A stretch of DNA of 64,000 bases from Rhizobium sp. Root1334 (GTDB lineage Bacteria; Pseudomonadota; Alphaproteobacteria; Rhizobiales; Rhizobiaceae). Where the stretch lies: assembly GCF_001426665.1 (NCBI RefSeq), contig NZ_LMEY01000012.1, positions 544,953 through 608,952 on the forward strand. The letters are read 5' to 3'. Position 1 is the first letter of the stretch, and each line of letters starts with the position of its first letter. A program made the translations under genes and the position numbers. The notes beneath the pieces are model-generated. The model was not told the origin of the DNA. It did not search any database and saw nothing but the letters and a program-made list of their open reading frames with translations. Of this stretch, positions 1 to 9,150 are shown piece by piece.

Positions 1-278
1 CCCGGCATGCGTGCCACACAGGCACACCCGCCCCAGAAGGACAGGGGGAATCCATTTTCCGGGGGCTCTCCTTCCGGTCCGCCTGACGTTCGCAGCCTCC
101 TTGCAGGAGACGGTGAGGCTTCACGTGGAGCGCCAGCCCTGCCTCGCCGCAAACGTCTTGCGGTGTATCCGTGACAGAACCCCATGATCATCACACGGTT
201 TTTCAGGGCGGGGATTTGCGGGGATAATTTTTCTTTGAGATGGCGCGCTGGTTTGGAATTGGCGCGAGCAAGGGCCGT
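1..278. other. Unassigned GC-rich stretch with several hairpins
   Basis: No gene is supported here. One plus-strand frame is open from the window edge to about 171 but has no recognisable protein features, so it could be the tail of an off-window gene or chance. Inverted repeats are visible: GTGCC/GGCAC with a 5-base loop at about 12-26, CGGTGAGGC pairing with TGCCTCGCCG at about 111-147, and CCGCAA/TTGCGG at about 148-164. A structured leader for a leftward gene beyond the edge is possible. I could not match it to a known riboswitch or RNA family. Confidence 0.3.
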
Positions 279-872
279 TTATGCGAGCCTCACCAGAAGA
301 CCCGTGGCCAGGGACTGGAATGCCTCGACAGCCTTCGGCAGGACGTCCTGCGGATCGTCACTGGCAGCGATCCAAAGCGCAGCATTGAGTGCTGCCCCAC
401 TGAGAAGGCGGGCGGCGGCTTCGGCATCCACAGGTTTAAGAACTCCTTGTAAAATCAATCGCTCTACCGTTTGCCGGGTCGCCTGTAGACAACTGCTTTG
501 GCTCGGCCATTGCGACGGGTCACCCAAGACGGCAGGACCATCGCGCAAGACGATGCGTTGCACTTCAGGATCCAGCGCCATCTCGATATAGGCCGCACCT
601 TCGGCCAGCAGACACTGCCAATCGCCTCCCGCCCCTGCCCCGATCTGTTGCGCGCGCGAAGCCATTTCAGAATCGATCTGCTCGACAACTGCCGCCAGAA
701 GCCCCCGTTTGTCCCCGAAATTATGATAGAGGGCGCCACGCGTCAGACCAACTTCAGCGGTCAAATCGTCCATTGACGCGGCTGAATATCCTTTTTCGGC
801 AAAGGCCCTGCGTGCGGCCGCAATCAGCTTGACGCGGTTTTCTTCCATCATCTCGAGGCGCCGGTTGGCCAT
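279..872 (-). CDS. TetR/AcrR family transcriptional repressor
   Basis: This 197-residue protein is a one-component repressor of the TetR family. The N-terminal helix-turn-helix lies at about residues 30-52, with the family pattern T-x-E-V-G-L-T-R-G-A-L-Y-H-N-F followed by D-K-R-G-L-L; the remainder is the variable ligand and dimer domain. The reading frame extends further upstream, but the ATG at 872 is preferred because it immediately precedes the typical start of the DNA-binding domain and leaves the palindromic operators outside the gene. It is divergent from a Rid-family gene, and the shared intergenic region carries two matching palindromes, so autorepression and control of the neighbour are likely. 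The ligand cannot be inferred from sequence. Confidence 0.9.
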   Translation of the reverse strand: MANRRLEMMEENRVKLIAAARRAFAEKGYSAASMDDLTAEVGLTRGALYHNFGDKRGLLAAVVEQIDSEMASRAQQIGAGAGGDWQCLLAEGAAYIEMALDPEVQRIVLRDGPAVLGDPSQWPSQSSCLQATRQTVERLILQGVLKPVDAEAAARLLSGAALNAALWIAASDDPQDVLPKAVEAFQSLATGLLVRLA

Positions 873-884
873 CTTATCCTCAAA

Positions 885-957
885 TTCATATACGCTTCGT
901 ATACGAAATTGACATGCGAGGCGCATGCTGCTATTTCGTATACGCACCGTATATGAA
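885..957. promoter_or_regulatory. Double palindromic TetR operator with embedded promoter
   Basis: Two 23-bp palindromes lie at 885-907 and 935-957. Each has half-sites TTCGTATACG and CGTATATGAA around a 3-base centre, and the second is the reverse complement of the first except for that centre (AAG versus CAC). Their centres are 50 bp apart, close to five helical turns, so two dimers would sit on the same DNA face. A TTGACA box (909-914) lies between them, and 17 bp later TATTTC (932-937) overlaps the right operator; this is a good promoter for the rightward Rid gene. Repression by the adjacent TetR protein is inferred. Confidence 0.8.
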
Positions 958-1026
958 ATAGCATGACCTGTGAAGTACAAAGCGCCGCTCACCAAATGCG
1001 GTCCCATCCCATTACGAGAGATGAAA

Positions 1027-1425
1027 ATGACACAACGCCAAGCAATCTTCCCCCCGAACAAACATGCTCTCTATGAGGAGCATGGTTATTCTGCTGCCAT
1101 TCGATCCGGTGACCTTCTGTTCGTATCCGGGCAGGTCGGCAGCCGCACCGATGGAACGCCTGAACCTGATTTTGAACAGCAAGTCAGACTAGCCTTTAAA
1201 AATCTTGAGGCCACGCTGGGCGCAGCCGGATGCACATTCGATGATATCGTGGATGTGATGTCGTTTCACACTGACCCCGAAAACCAGTTCCCATCCATCA
1301 TGACCGTCAAGCAACAGGTTTTCAGCAAGCCGCCTTACCCTAACTGGACCGCAATCGGTGTCAATTGGCTCGCCGGTTTCGATTTCGAGATCAAGGTTAT
1401 CGCGCGCATTCCAACCGACGCGTGA
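1027..1425 (+). CDS. Rid family protein (RidA/YjgF/UK114), non-archetypal
   Basis: This 132-residue protein has the size and fold signature of RidA-like trimers: the S-G-Q-V-G segment near residue 34, a Q-x-R-x-A-F-x-N-L-E helix, and the C-terminal E-I-K-V-I-A-R strand. Archetypal RidA deaminates reactive enamines and imines and needs an Arg in the P-A-R-S motif; here the aligned segment is Y-P-N-W-T, so that Arg is absent and ordinary RidA activity is doubtful. The ATG at 1027 is chosen because GAGAG lies about 6 bases upstream, whereas the ATG at 1021 abuts it. The gene is divergent from the TetR repressor and follows the double operator, so it is probably derepressed by the TetR ligand. 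Confidence 0.88.
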   Translation: MTQRQAIFPPNKHALYEEHGYSAAIRSGDLLFVSGQVGSRTDGTPEPDFEQQVRLAFKNLEATLGAAGCTFDDIVDVMSFHTDPENQFPSIMTVKQQVFSKPPYPNWTAIGVNWLAGFDFEIKVIARIPTDA

Positions 1426-1491
1426 TTTCCCGCCGTGGCAAACTCGATCCAATTGAAAACTCACGCACTATAGTGTGCTCAACATTCCCGG

Positions 1492-1513
1492 CGAGGGCCG
1501 ATATCGGCCCTCG
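1492..1513. terminator. Perfect 22-bp palindrome downstream of the Rid gene
   Basis: An uninterrupted palindrome centred on GATATC has 11-base halves beginning CGAGGGCCG. It follows the Rid gene stop by 66 bp and could form a hairpin, but no T-tract follows it, so a Rho-independent terminator is only one reading. A protein-binding site is the alternative. The shorter palindrome CACTATAGTG sits just upstream at 1466-1475. The rest of the gap to the methyltransferase gene at 1684 shows nothing else I can name. Confidence 0.4.
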
Positions 1514-1683
1514 GATTACCCAATCGGCGCATGGATTGCACTCAACGAAAGACCGGCATAGCTGCTGCCACAGTTATCTTCTGCACCATTCCCCCGGTCT
1601 CACCGTCCACCGAACAAGCGCTCGACAGAGCCATTGCACGACAATAAAGTTACCGGAGTTTTCTTCTGTCGAGGGCGTTTGCG

Positions 1684-2688
1684 ATGACGTTGAAGAATGC
1701 AATTCCGCAACCCACTCTCATCCAATCTCTTCAAGCATCCATTGCTCCGGCATTCGCCCTGCATGCCGGCGTGATACTCGGCGTGTTTACTGTACTTGGC
1801 GACACTACCCTCACGGCAGCAGATGTGGCGCGCGCTCTGAATGTCGATCCGCGCCGCCTCGAGCGATTGCTGTATGCCTTGGTTTCGGCTGGCCTTCTGG
1901 AAATCCACGACACAGGTTTTTGCAATGGTCCGGAGGCGGCCGCGTACCTTGTCCAGGGAGAACCCGGCTATATCGGCGAGGAGCACCAACTTCTCGATGA
2001 ACTCTGGCGTGCAGATCTGATGACCGCCACATCTATTCGCGAGGCACGTCCCGCCGCGAAACATGATTTCGCCACGTCAGATCCCGAGGAAGCACTGGCA
2101 TTCTTCCGTGGAACGGCGCCAAGTGCATTGGCCTTCGGACGCCGGCTGGCGGACATGATCGACTTCGAAGGCGTGCACTCGGCCATCGATATCGGTGGCG
2201 GGCCTGGCCATTCCCTCATCGGACTGCGTGAGACCAAGCCTGGCCTTCAAGTTACCCTGCTCGAATTTCCGGCGAATATAATACTTGCGAAGAAACTTCT
2301 GGCAGGAGAACCACTCGCCCATGGATTGAGATTCGAGGCCGGCAATATCGTGGAGACACCGTCGAGCACTCCCCACGACCTTGCCATTCTAAAGGCGGTG
2401 ATCCAGGTGCTATCACGCGACGAGGCGGCCAAAGCCATTCGCAACACCCATGCCAGCCTCAAGTCAGGCGGAAGAATAGTGATCAGCGGTGTCGGCATTC
2501 TCAACGATGACCGGGTGTCACCGTTGGAGGCCGTCTTCTACGATTTGACCTTCATGAATCTTTATCCGGAAGGCGCGTCGTATACCCGACGCGAATACCG
2601 TTACTGGCTGTCGGAAGCGGGCTTCGTCGACATTGCATTCGATACCATGCCATCGGGAAGCCAGTTGATCTCGGCGAGAAAACCGTAG
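1684..2688 (+). CDS. SAM-dependent O-methyltransferase (caffeate OMT/hydroxyneurosporene type)
   Basis: This 334-residue protein has the two-part layout of small-molecule O-methyltransferases. An N-terminal winged-helix dimerisation domain spans about residues 10-95 (A-A-D-V-A-R-A-L-N-V-D-P-R-R-L-E-R-L-L is typical). The Rossmann methyltransferase domain carries the SAM-binding motif D-I-G-G-G-P-G-H at 169-176. A catalytic base typical of plant-like OMTs is not obvious. Its nearest relatives act on phenolic, polyketide or carotenoid hydroxyls, but the substrate here is unknown. It lies between the TetR/Rid pair and pyrG, in an accessory-looking segment beside a conserved housekeeping block. 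An alternative role as a non-methylating family member cannot be excluded. Confidence 0.85.
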   Translation: MTLKNAIPQPTLIQSLQASIAPAFALHAGVILGVFTVLGDTTLTAADVARALNVDPRRLERLLYALVSAGLLEIHDTGFCNGPEAAAYLVQGEPGYIGEEHQLLDELWRADLMTATSIREARPAAKHDFATSDPEEALAFFRGTAPSALAFGRRLADMIDFEGVHSAIDIGGGPGHSLIGLRETKPGLQVTLLEFPANIILAKKLLAGEPLAHGLRFEAGNIVETPSSTPHDLAILKAVIQVLSRDEAAKAIRNTHASLKSGGRIVISGVGILNDDRVSPLEAVFYDLTFMNLYPEGASYTRREYRYWLSEAGFVDIAFDTMPSGSQLISARKP

Positions 2689-2696
2689 CTACGAAC

Positions 2697-2731
2697 AAAA
2701 ACCGCCCGCAACGGTTTGTTGCGAGCGGTTT
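2697..2731. terminator. Bidirectional terminator hairpin
   Basis: A stem of ACCGC(C)CGCAAC pairs with GTTGCG(A)GCGGT around a short GTTT-type loop, flanked by A-rich sequence on the left and TTTATG on the right. It lies between the converging methyltransferase and pyrG genes, so it can serve both. Confidence 0.7.
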
Positions 2732-2776
2732 ATGTATCTGAACTCATGGTGAGTTACTGGCTAACGCCGAATCTTG

Positions 2777-4459
<1,683 letters not shown>

Positions 4460-4504
4460 TCAGAATTTTTTCGTTCAAAAGGTTCGGGTGGCAAAATTCA
4501 AACA

Positions 4505-4537
4505 AAAGAAAACCGGCGGAAGACTGGCTTCCGCCGG
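4505..4537 (-). terminator. Rho-independent terminator after secG
   Basis: A perfect 10-bp stem, CCGGCGGAAG/CTTCCGCCGG with a 5-base loop (4513-4537), is followed on the minus strand by a T-rich run (TTTTCTTTTG). It ends the secG transcript, so pyrG must have its own promoter or depend on readthrough. Confidence 0.85.
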
Positions 4538-4558
4538 CGATTATATCTGCATTGAGCC

Positions 4559-5035
4559 TTACTGGCCGCTTGGGACTTCCGAACCGGACGTTGCCGGCTT
4601 TGTTTCGGTCGTCGCAGGTGTCTGGGTTGCTGCCGGCGTCTGCGTAGTGGTCGCAGGCGTCTGGGTGGCGGCGCCGGACTGTGCGGGTGTCTGCGTCGGT
4701 GTCTGGGCAGGCGTCTCGCCAGCTGGCGGTGTTGTGCCGCCGCCGAGCGAATCAAGCACGCCGTTGCCGTTGTTGGTCGTGCCCGGGATGCGGTCGAGAA
4801 CGTCGGTGGCGTTCGGCTGGTAGCGGGCGAGAATGCCCATGCCGAGCGCCAGCACGAAGAACAAAGCTGCAAGGATCGCCGTGGTGCGGGTCAGCGCGTT
4901 GGCGGTGCCGCGTGCGGACATGAAGCCCGAGCCGCCGCCGATGCCAAGGCCGCCGCCTTCGGAGCGCTGAATGAGCACGACGCCGATCAGCGCCAGCACA
5001 ACCATGAGATAGATGACAAGCAATACGGTCTGCAT
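4559..5035 (-). CDS. secG: Preprotein translocase subunit SecG
   Basis: SecG is the small, non-essential subunit of the SecYEG channel in the inner membrane and stimulates protein export. The first about 80 residues hold the two expected membrane helices and the conserved linker with E-G-G-G-L-G-I-G-G-G-S-G-F-M. Unusually, the protein continues for about 75 further residues as a Thr/Pro/Ala/Gln-rich, low-complexity tail built from loose repeats of T-Q-T-P-A, giving 158 residues against about 110 in E. coli. Such tails occur in other alphaproteobacterial SecG proteins and are probably disordered. The gene lies between tpiA and pyrG on the same strand, a conserved rhizobial order. Confidence 0.93.
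   Translation of the reverse strand: MQTVLLVIYLMVVLALIGVVLIQRSEGGGLGIGGGSGFMSARGTANALTRTTAILAALFFVLALGMGILARYQPNATDVLDRIPGTTNNGNGVLDSLGGGTTPPAGETPAQTPTQTPAQSGAATQTPATTTQTPAATQTPATTETKPATSGSEVPSGQ
4613..4722 (-). repeat. Degenerate repeats encoding the SecG tail
   Basis: Imperfect units containing GGTGTCTGGGT or GGCGTCTGCGT (as read on the plus strand) recur roughly every 18-30 bases and encode T-Q-T-P-A-like peptides. This looks like local slippage expansion within the coding sequence rather than a mobile element. Confidence 0.6.
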
Positions 5036-5290
5036 TTTGTCCAGTCCTGCCTTAGATCACGCCTCGCCCGGCTTCATGAGAAAGCCTGATCTGAAACGCG
5101 ATCGAGTGATCGTCCGGCATGGGAGACGCATCGAAATTGCAACGCAAGTTTCTGCGTCCGCTCCAGGCGGCAAAGATTAGTGTTGCGGCTGCATATACCA
5201 AGCCACCGCGCATTAAAAGCCCCTGCCCGTCTCTCCATGGACTTAATACCAGAGATAGACGGACAGAAATTTCAGGAATGGTCGCCGGGA

Positions 5291-6061
5291 TCAGGCCGTG
5301 AGTTCGTCATACGCCCGGTAGATGGCGAGGAAGTCGTCGGCTTTCAAGCTTGCCCCGCCGATCAGTGCGCCATCGACATTGGCAACGCCCATCAATTCCC
5401 TAGCATTGCCCGGCTTGACGGAGCCGCCATAGAGGATGCGCATCTTGGCGCCGGCCGGGCCGAAGCGCGCGACGAGCTCTGCGCGCTGGAAGGCGTGGGC
5501 TTCCTCGACGTCAGCTGCCGTCGGCGTCAGGCCGGTGCCGATCGCCCAGACCGGTTCATAGGCAATCACGGTGTTTTCAGCGGTGGCGCTGTCCGGAATG
5601 GAGCCTGCGAGCTGGCGCTTCAGGACGTCCAGCGTCTGGCCGCCCTTGCGCTCATCACCGGTCTCGCCGATGCAGATGATGGCAATCAAGTCGGCAGCAT
5701 AGGCAGCCTCGGCCTTGGCGCGAACGAGAGCATCCGTTTCCTTATGGTCGGTGCGGCGTTCGGAATGGCCGACGATGACATGAGTGCCGAAGCAATCGGC
5801 GATCATTTCGGCGGAGATGTCACCGGTATGGGCGCCGGACACCTTTTCGTGGCAATCCTGCGCGCCGATCAGCAGCGGGCTGTCGTCGCACAGCGCCGTT
5901 GCCACATAGAGCAGCGTCGCGGGCGGGCAGATCAGCGTCTCGACTTTTGCAGACAGATCGCCCTTGACGCCTTCCGCCATCGCCTTGATCTGATCGAGCG
6001 ACGCCCGCAGACCATTCATTTTCCAGTTTCCGGCAACAAGCGGTTTTACCTCGGGCGTCAT
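5291..6061 (-). CDS. tpiA: Triose-phosphate isomerase
   Basis: Triose-phosphate isomerase interconverts glyceraldehyde 3-phosphate and dihydroxyacetone phosphate in central carbon metabolism. The 256-residue protein is a full-length TIM barrel. The substrate lysine is in G-N-W-K-M-N-G near the N-terminus, the electrophilic histidine in V-G-H-S-E-R-R, the catalytic glutamate in [11 protein letters not shown], and the phosphate-binding loop in Y-G-G-S-V-K-P. The ATG at 6061 has GGAGA just upstream on its strand. It heads the leftward tpiA-secG-pyrG block; 255 bp separate it from secG, so secG may also have its own promoter. The divergent region on the other side drives a cytochrome b561 gene. 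Confidence 0.97.
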   Translation of the reverse strand: MTPEVKPLVAGNWKMNGLRASLDQIKAMAEGVKGDLSAKVETLICPPATLLYVATALCDDSPLLIGAQDCHEKVSGAHTGDISAEMIADCFGTHVIVGHSERRTDHKETDALVRAKAEAAYAADLIAIICIGETGDERKGGQTLDVLKRQLAGSIPDSATAENTVIAYEPVWAIGTGLTPTAADVEEAHAFQRAELVARFGPAGAKMRILYGGSVKPGNARELMGVANVDGALIGGASLKADDFLAIYRAYDELTA

Positions 6062-6266
6062 GTCGTCTCCTTAAGGGCATTGTCCTTTTCCCGGCAAAGG
6101 CCCTAGCAAATAAGCCGGGCAAAGAAAAGCTTACCGGCAACCTGGTAGCCACGCTGCGGCCGGTTTTCCAAGCGCCGGTATCGAAACCGTGAAGGCTGAC
6201 CGGCTTGTCCGCACCGCGCGAAAGAGCGATGATTCGGCCAGTGCTTTTGACAGCCGGAGATCGGTG

Positions 6267-6827
6267 ATGCTGCGCAACGGGCCGGATACGTTCGGGTGGG
6301 TGACCATTCTGCTTCACTGGACGATTGCCGTCCTGATCGCCGGGTTGCTGGTGCTTGGTTACGCCATGACCCTGCCAAGCATTGACCCGGTGTTGCAGTT
6401 CGACCTTTTCCAGTGGCACAAGTCCTTCGGGTTCACAGCCCTTGGCCTTTGTATCATCCGCGTTCTCTGGTGGCTGGCGGGCCGGCATCCGGCGGCCGTT
6501 GCGGGGCTCTCGATCCGGGAAAGACAGGCGAGTTTTGCCGTCCACAGCCTGCTTCTCTGCCTGACCCTGGCGGTGCCAATAACCGGCTGGGCACTCGCAT
6601 CAGTCTCGACGCTCGATATTCCGAGCTTCTATTTCAATCTCGTCGTCATCCCGCATCTGCCGCTGGAGAAATCCGCCGTTGCCGAAACCGTGTGGACAAC
6701 CGCCCACGCCATTCTCGCCTACGGCCTTGCAGCACTTGTGTTGCTGCATGCGGCGGCGGCCCTCCACCATCACTTCATCCGCCACGACGCGGTGCTTGTC
6801 CGCATGCTGCGCAGCCGCCGCAGCTAG
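6267..6827 (+). CDS. Cytochrome b561 family membrane protein
   Basis: This 186-residue protein is a prokaryotic cytochrome b561, a di-haem b inner-membrane protein that passes electrons between quinol or a periplasmic donor and acceptors. Four membrane helices are visible, and candidate haem-ligand histidines occur in L-L-H-W, W-H-K-S-F-G, V-H-S-L and the late T-A-H-A segment. The ATG at 6267 is preferred over upstream in-frame codons because CGGAGA lies about 8 bases before it and the family normally begins just before the first helix. The C-terminus is His-rich. It is followed 65 bp later by a YceI-domain gene; this pairing is common, and b561-YceI proteins are thought to handle isoprenoids or respiratory redox stress. 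Confidence 0.88.
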   Translation: MLRNGPDTFGWVTILLHWTIAVLIAGLLVLGYAMTLPSIDPVLQFDLFQWHKSFGFTALGLCIIRVLWWLAGRHPAAVAGLSIRERQASFAVHSLLLCLTLAVPITGWALASVSTLDIPSFYFNLVVIPHLPLEKSAVAETVWTTAHAILAYGLAALVLLHAAAALHHHFIRHDAVLVRMLRSRRS

Positions 6828-6892
6828 GAATATTTCCGCTGCATCGTGCGTCTTACACGGCGAAAACCGGGCAATTGGGAAGGACCATAAAA

Positions 6893-7486
6893 ATGTCTGC
6901 GCATTCAATGGTAATCACCGCCGCATTGATGACACTTGCGGGTCTCGTGGCTCATCCGGCCTTGTCTCAAGCCAAGGCGCCGACGCTGGATGACGCGGCC
7001 GGCCGCTACGATATCGACGGATCGTCACAGATCAACTTCAAGGTCGGACAGGTCGGCGGCGGCGGCATTTCCGGCAAATTCACCAAATTCTCCGGCACCT
7101 TCCAGCTGGATAGCGGCGACATCGGCAAATCCGTGGTGGAATTCTCGCTCTATCCGGAAACCGTTCAGACCGGCGAACCGCGCATCGAGAACTTCCTGCG
7201 CTCCACCGCCGTGTTCGATACCGCAGCCTACCCGAAAATCGTCTTCCGCTCGACCAGGATCACCCGTACCGGCGAGGACACGGCACAGATCGAAGGCAAC
7301 CTGACGGCCAAGGGAACGACCCGAACCGAACATTTCGATGCGACACTGACCAAATGGAACCGGCGCGTCATCGGATTTCACATCCAGGGCGGGGTCTTCC
7401 GTACCCGCTACGACATGTCGGTCGGAATACCGATCTATTCCAATATCGTCGAGTTCGACATGATGGTGAACGGGCAAAAACACTAG
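6893..7486 (+). CDS. Periplasmic YceI family lipid-binding protein
   Basis: This 197-residue exported protein has an N-terminal signal peptide (hydrophobic core about residues 6-20, ending A-L-S-Q-A) and then a YceI domain, a lipocalin-like barrel known in this family to bind polyprenoid or long amphiphilic molecules in the periplasm. Recognisable family segments are Y-D-I-D-x-S-S-Q-I-N-F-K-V, the F-S-G-T-F-Q-L-D strand and the late F-D-A-T-L-T-K-W. The ATG at 6893 follows a GGGAAGGA ribosome-binding site. The cytochrome b561 gene just upstream suggests joint expression. The natural ligand is unknown. Confidence 0.9.
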   Translation: MSAHSMVITAALMTLAGLVAHPALSQAKAPTLDDAAGRYDIDGSSQINFKVGQVGGGGISGKFTKFSGTFQLDSGDIGKSVVEFSLYPETVQTGEPRIENFLRSTAVFDTAAYPKIVFRSTRITRTGEDTAQIEGNLTAKGTTRTEHFDATLTKWNRRVIGFHIQGGVFRTRYDMSVGIPIYSNIVEFDMMVNGQKH

Positions 7487-7690
7487 CCTTTCCGATGCCG
7501 CCAGGCTGCGCCGTTATACTGCCCGTAAACTGTTCCTGCGGGAACATGTGAGCCAGCCGCTTGCGGCCCAAGATGCATTGAAGCCGCCGCTCCCTGTTTG
7601 GGAATTGACGGCGTATTAGGCGCAATTCTACTCTTTGCAGCATTGCTTATTCTTCAGTTATTTCATGGCCTGGAAATCCGGGGCGGTCAC

Positions 7691-8239
7691 ATGCGGTATG
7701 CTTTTTTCCAATCTCTTGTGTTCAGTCTCGGCCTGTTTCCGGCGGTGGCTTCGGCGCAGGACGTGCTGACCACGGCAACACCGGATCTGCTGATCCGCTC
7801 GCTCAACCCGGCCCTGGCGCAGAAGGAGAAAACCCGGGGATTGAAGATCGTTGGCGCCAAGGATCTGGAAACAGTCAACAGCTACGGCGACAGGCTTTTG
7901 GCGACGGTCAATCTCGCGGTCAATTTTCACTTCGGTTCGGCTGAACTGACACCACAGGCAGAGCGCCTTCTCGACACTGCCGGCACAGCGCTGCAATCCA
8001 GCGAGCTTGCTTCCTACCGGTTCGTGATCGGCGGTCATACGGATGCGGCCGGCACCGACGCTGACAATCTCGACCTCAGCCGGGCGCGGGCCGCATCAGC
8101 GACGCGGTATCTGTTGACGCATTACAAGATCGATACGAGACGGCTGGTTCTGCGGGCATTTGGCGAAACCGCCCTGCTCTTTCCGGCCGATCCCGAAGAC
8201 GGGCGCAATCGCCGGGTCGAAATTTCGACGCTCAAATAG
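7691..8239 (+). CDS. OmpA-family peptidoglycan-binding protein
   Basis: This 182-residue protein has a signal peptide (M-R-Y-A-F-F...A-S-A-Q) and a C-terminal OmpA-like domain over about residues 65-180. The peptidoglycan-contacting residues of this fold are present: the Asp in G-G-H-T-D-A-A-G and the Arg in N-R-R-V-E-I. It has no beta-barrel or lipobox, so it is probably a soluble periplasmic protein tethered to the cell wall. The frame is open 31 codons further upstream, but the ATG at 7691 begins the signal peptide and follows a GGGGCGG purine run. It stands apart from YceI by 204 bp, in which I see no gene, and converges on a TetR gene. Confidence 0.88.
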   Translation: MRYAFFQSLVFSLGLFPAVASAQDVLTTATPDLLIRSLNPALAQKEKTRGLKIVGAKDLETVNSYGDRLLATVNLAVNFHFGSAELTPQAERLLDTAGTALQSSELASYRFVIGGHTDAAGTDADNLDLSRARAASATRYLLTHYKIDTRRLVLRAFGETALLFPADPEDGRNRRVEISTLK

Positions 8240-8266
8240 TGCGTGGAGATTCGACAACTACCAGCC

Positions 8267-8959
8267 TCATTTTTGAACGAGGCCATCCAGCAGGAAGTCG
8301 AGACCTTTCCTGAAAACGCCATCCCAATCGTTGTCCAGCAGCAGACGCGAGCGTTCGATTGTCGGGTAGTGTTCGCTGAGACGTGTCAGTCGCTGATGCC
8401 CTGCCGTCCTGTCCTCTTCCGAGAGGTCGAAGCTCGCCCGAGTGATGGTCGCGCCGATCACATAGTTCCAGAGCGACCATATCGCCGCGTTCAGATCTGC
8501 GTCGGCGACACCGGCTCTGGCCAAGGTCTTGCTCAGCAACTCCAACCGGCCGAGGATGTTTGCGCCAAGGGCTCGTTGCGGCAACAACGATGCTGACCAA
8601 GGGTGGCGCAACATGCTGGCGCGCCAGTCTTCGAGCATGTGAATGGCTTCCTGGCGCCAATCTTCAGCCTTGCCCGTTGCCGACGATCCGCGATATTCGA
8701 ACACCGCGTTGAGGGCCAGATCAACGAGTTCCTCCTTGTTGGCGACGTGCCAATAGAGGCTCATGGCGCCCGCTCCGAGCCGGTCGGCCAGCCGGCGCAT
8801 CTTCAATCCGCCGATGCCTTCAGCGTCCAGCAGTTCTACCGCAGTGGCGACGATCCGCTCCAGGGAGAGAGACGGCTCGCCGCGCTCAGCCGCAGGCTGG
8901 ATCGACATATCTGTCTGTTGAGGCCGTTTGCTCTGCGCGCCGCTGCCTTTGCCTGCCAT
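8267..8959 (-). CDS. TetR family repressor with tetracycline-repressor-like C-terminal domain
   Basis: This 230-residue repressor begins with a polar, probably disordered segment of about 25 residues, followed by the TetR helix-turn-helix (L-K-M-R-R-L-A-D-R-L-G-A-G-A-M-S-L-Y-W-H-V, about residues 50-75). The A-M-S-L-Y-W-H-V-x-N-K-E-E-L recognition segment is typical of the subgroup with a TetR_C_1 ligand domain, which fills the remainder. The ATG at 8959 has GAGGAAG upstream. The gene is divergent from an exported Rid-family gene, and a near-perfect symmetrical operator/promoter lies between them. It repeats the TetR-Rid arrangement found at 0.3-1.4 kb, although the two regulators belong to different subgroups. 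The ligand is unknown. Confidence 0.9.
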   Translation of the reverse strand: MAGKGSGAQSKRPQQTDMSIQPAAERGEPSLSLERIVATAVELLDAEGIGGLKMRRLADRLGAGAMSLYWHVANKEELVDLALNAVFEYRGSSATGKAEDWRQEAIHMLEDWRASMLRHPWSASLLPQRALGANILGRLELLSKTLARAGVADADLNAAIWSLWNYVIGATITRASFDLSEEDRTAGHQRLTRLSEHYPTIERSRLLLDNDWDGVFRKGLDFLLDGLVQK

Positions 8960-9026
8960 CCGTCTTCCTCACCGATCAGAATGCCGATGTAAGCCGACAA
9001 TACAGCGCATGTCTATTCTGACGGAT

Positions 9027-9074
9027 TGACTCGTACGTTGTACGATGCGATTTTATCGTACAACGTACGAGTCA
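9027..9074. promoter_or_regulatory. Perfect inverted repeat operator with divergent promoters
   Basis: Two perfect 20-bp arms (9027-9046 and 9055-9074) flank an 8-base spacer, GCGATTTT. Each arm contains its own 15-bp palindrome, TCGTAC and GTACGA around GTT or AAC, centred 25 bp apart. Promoter-like boxes are symmetrical: TTGACT (9026-9031) with an AT-rich -10 in the spacer for the rightward gene, and CTGACT with TAAAAT on the other strand. Binding of two TetR dimers would cover both promoters. Confidence 0.8.
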
Positions 9075-9150
9075 GTTCGCAATGCGTTAAAATCCAATCC
9101 TGCAGACGCGAGGGTACGTTGCTCGTGGTCAGCGCAACCAAGAGAAAATC

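Noticed and set aside
1..180. Signal recognition particle RNA-like string (GTCAGG...CCGGAAGGAG) on the minus strand
   Set aside because: The conserved core GGTCAGGTCCGGAAGGAAGC is not matched, with extra bases in the middle and a different loop side; resemblance is partial and probably accidental.
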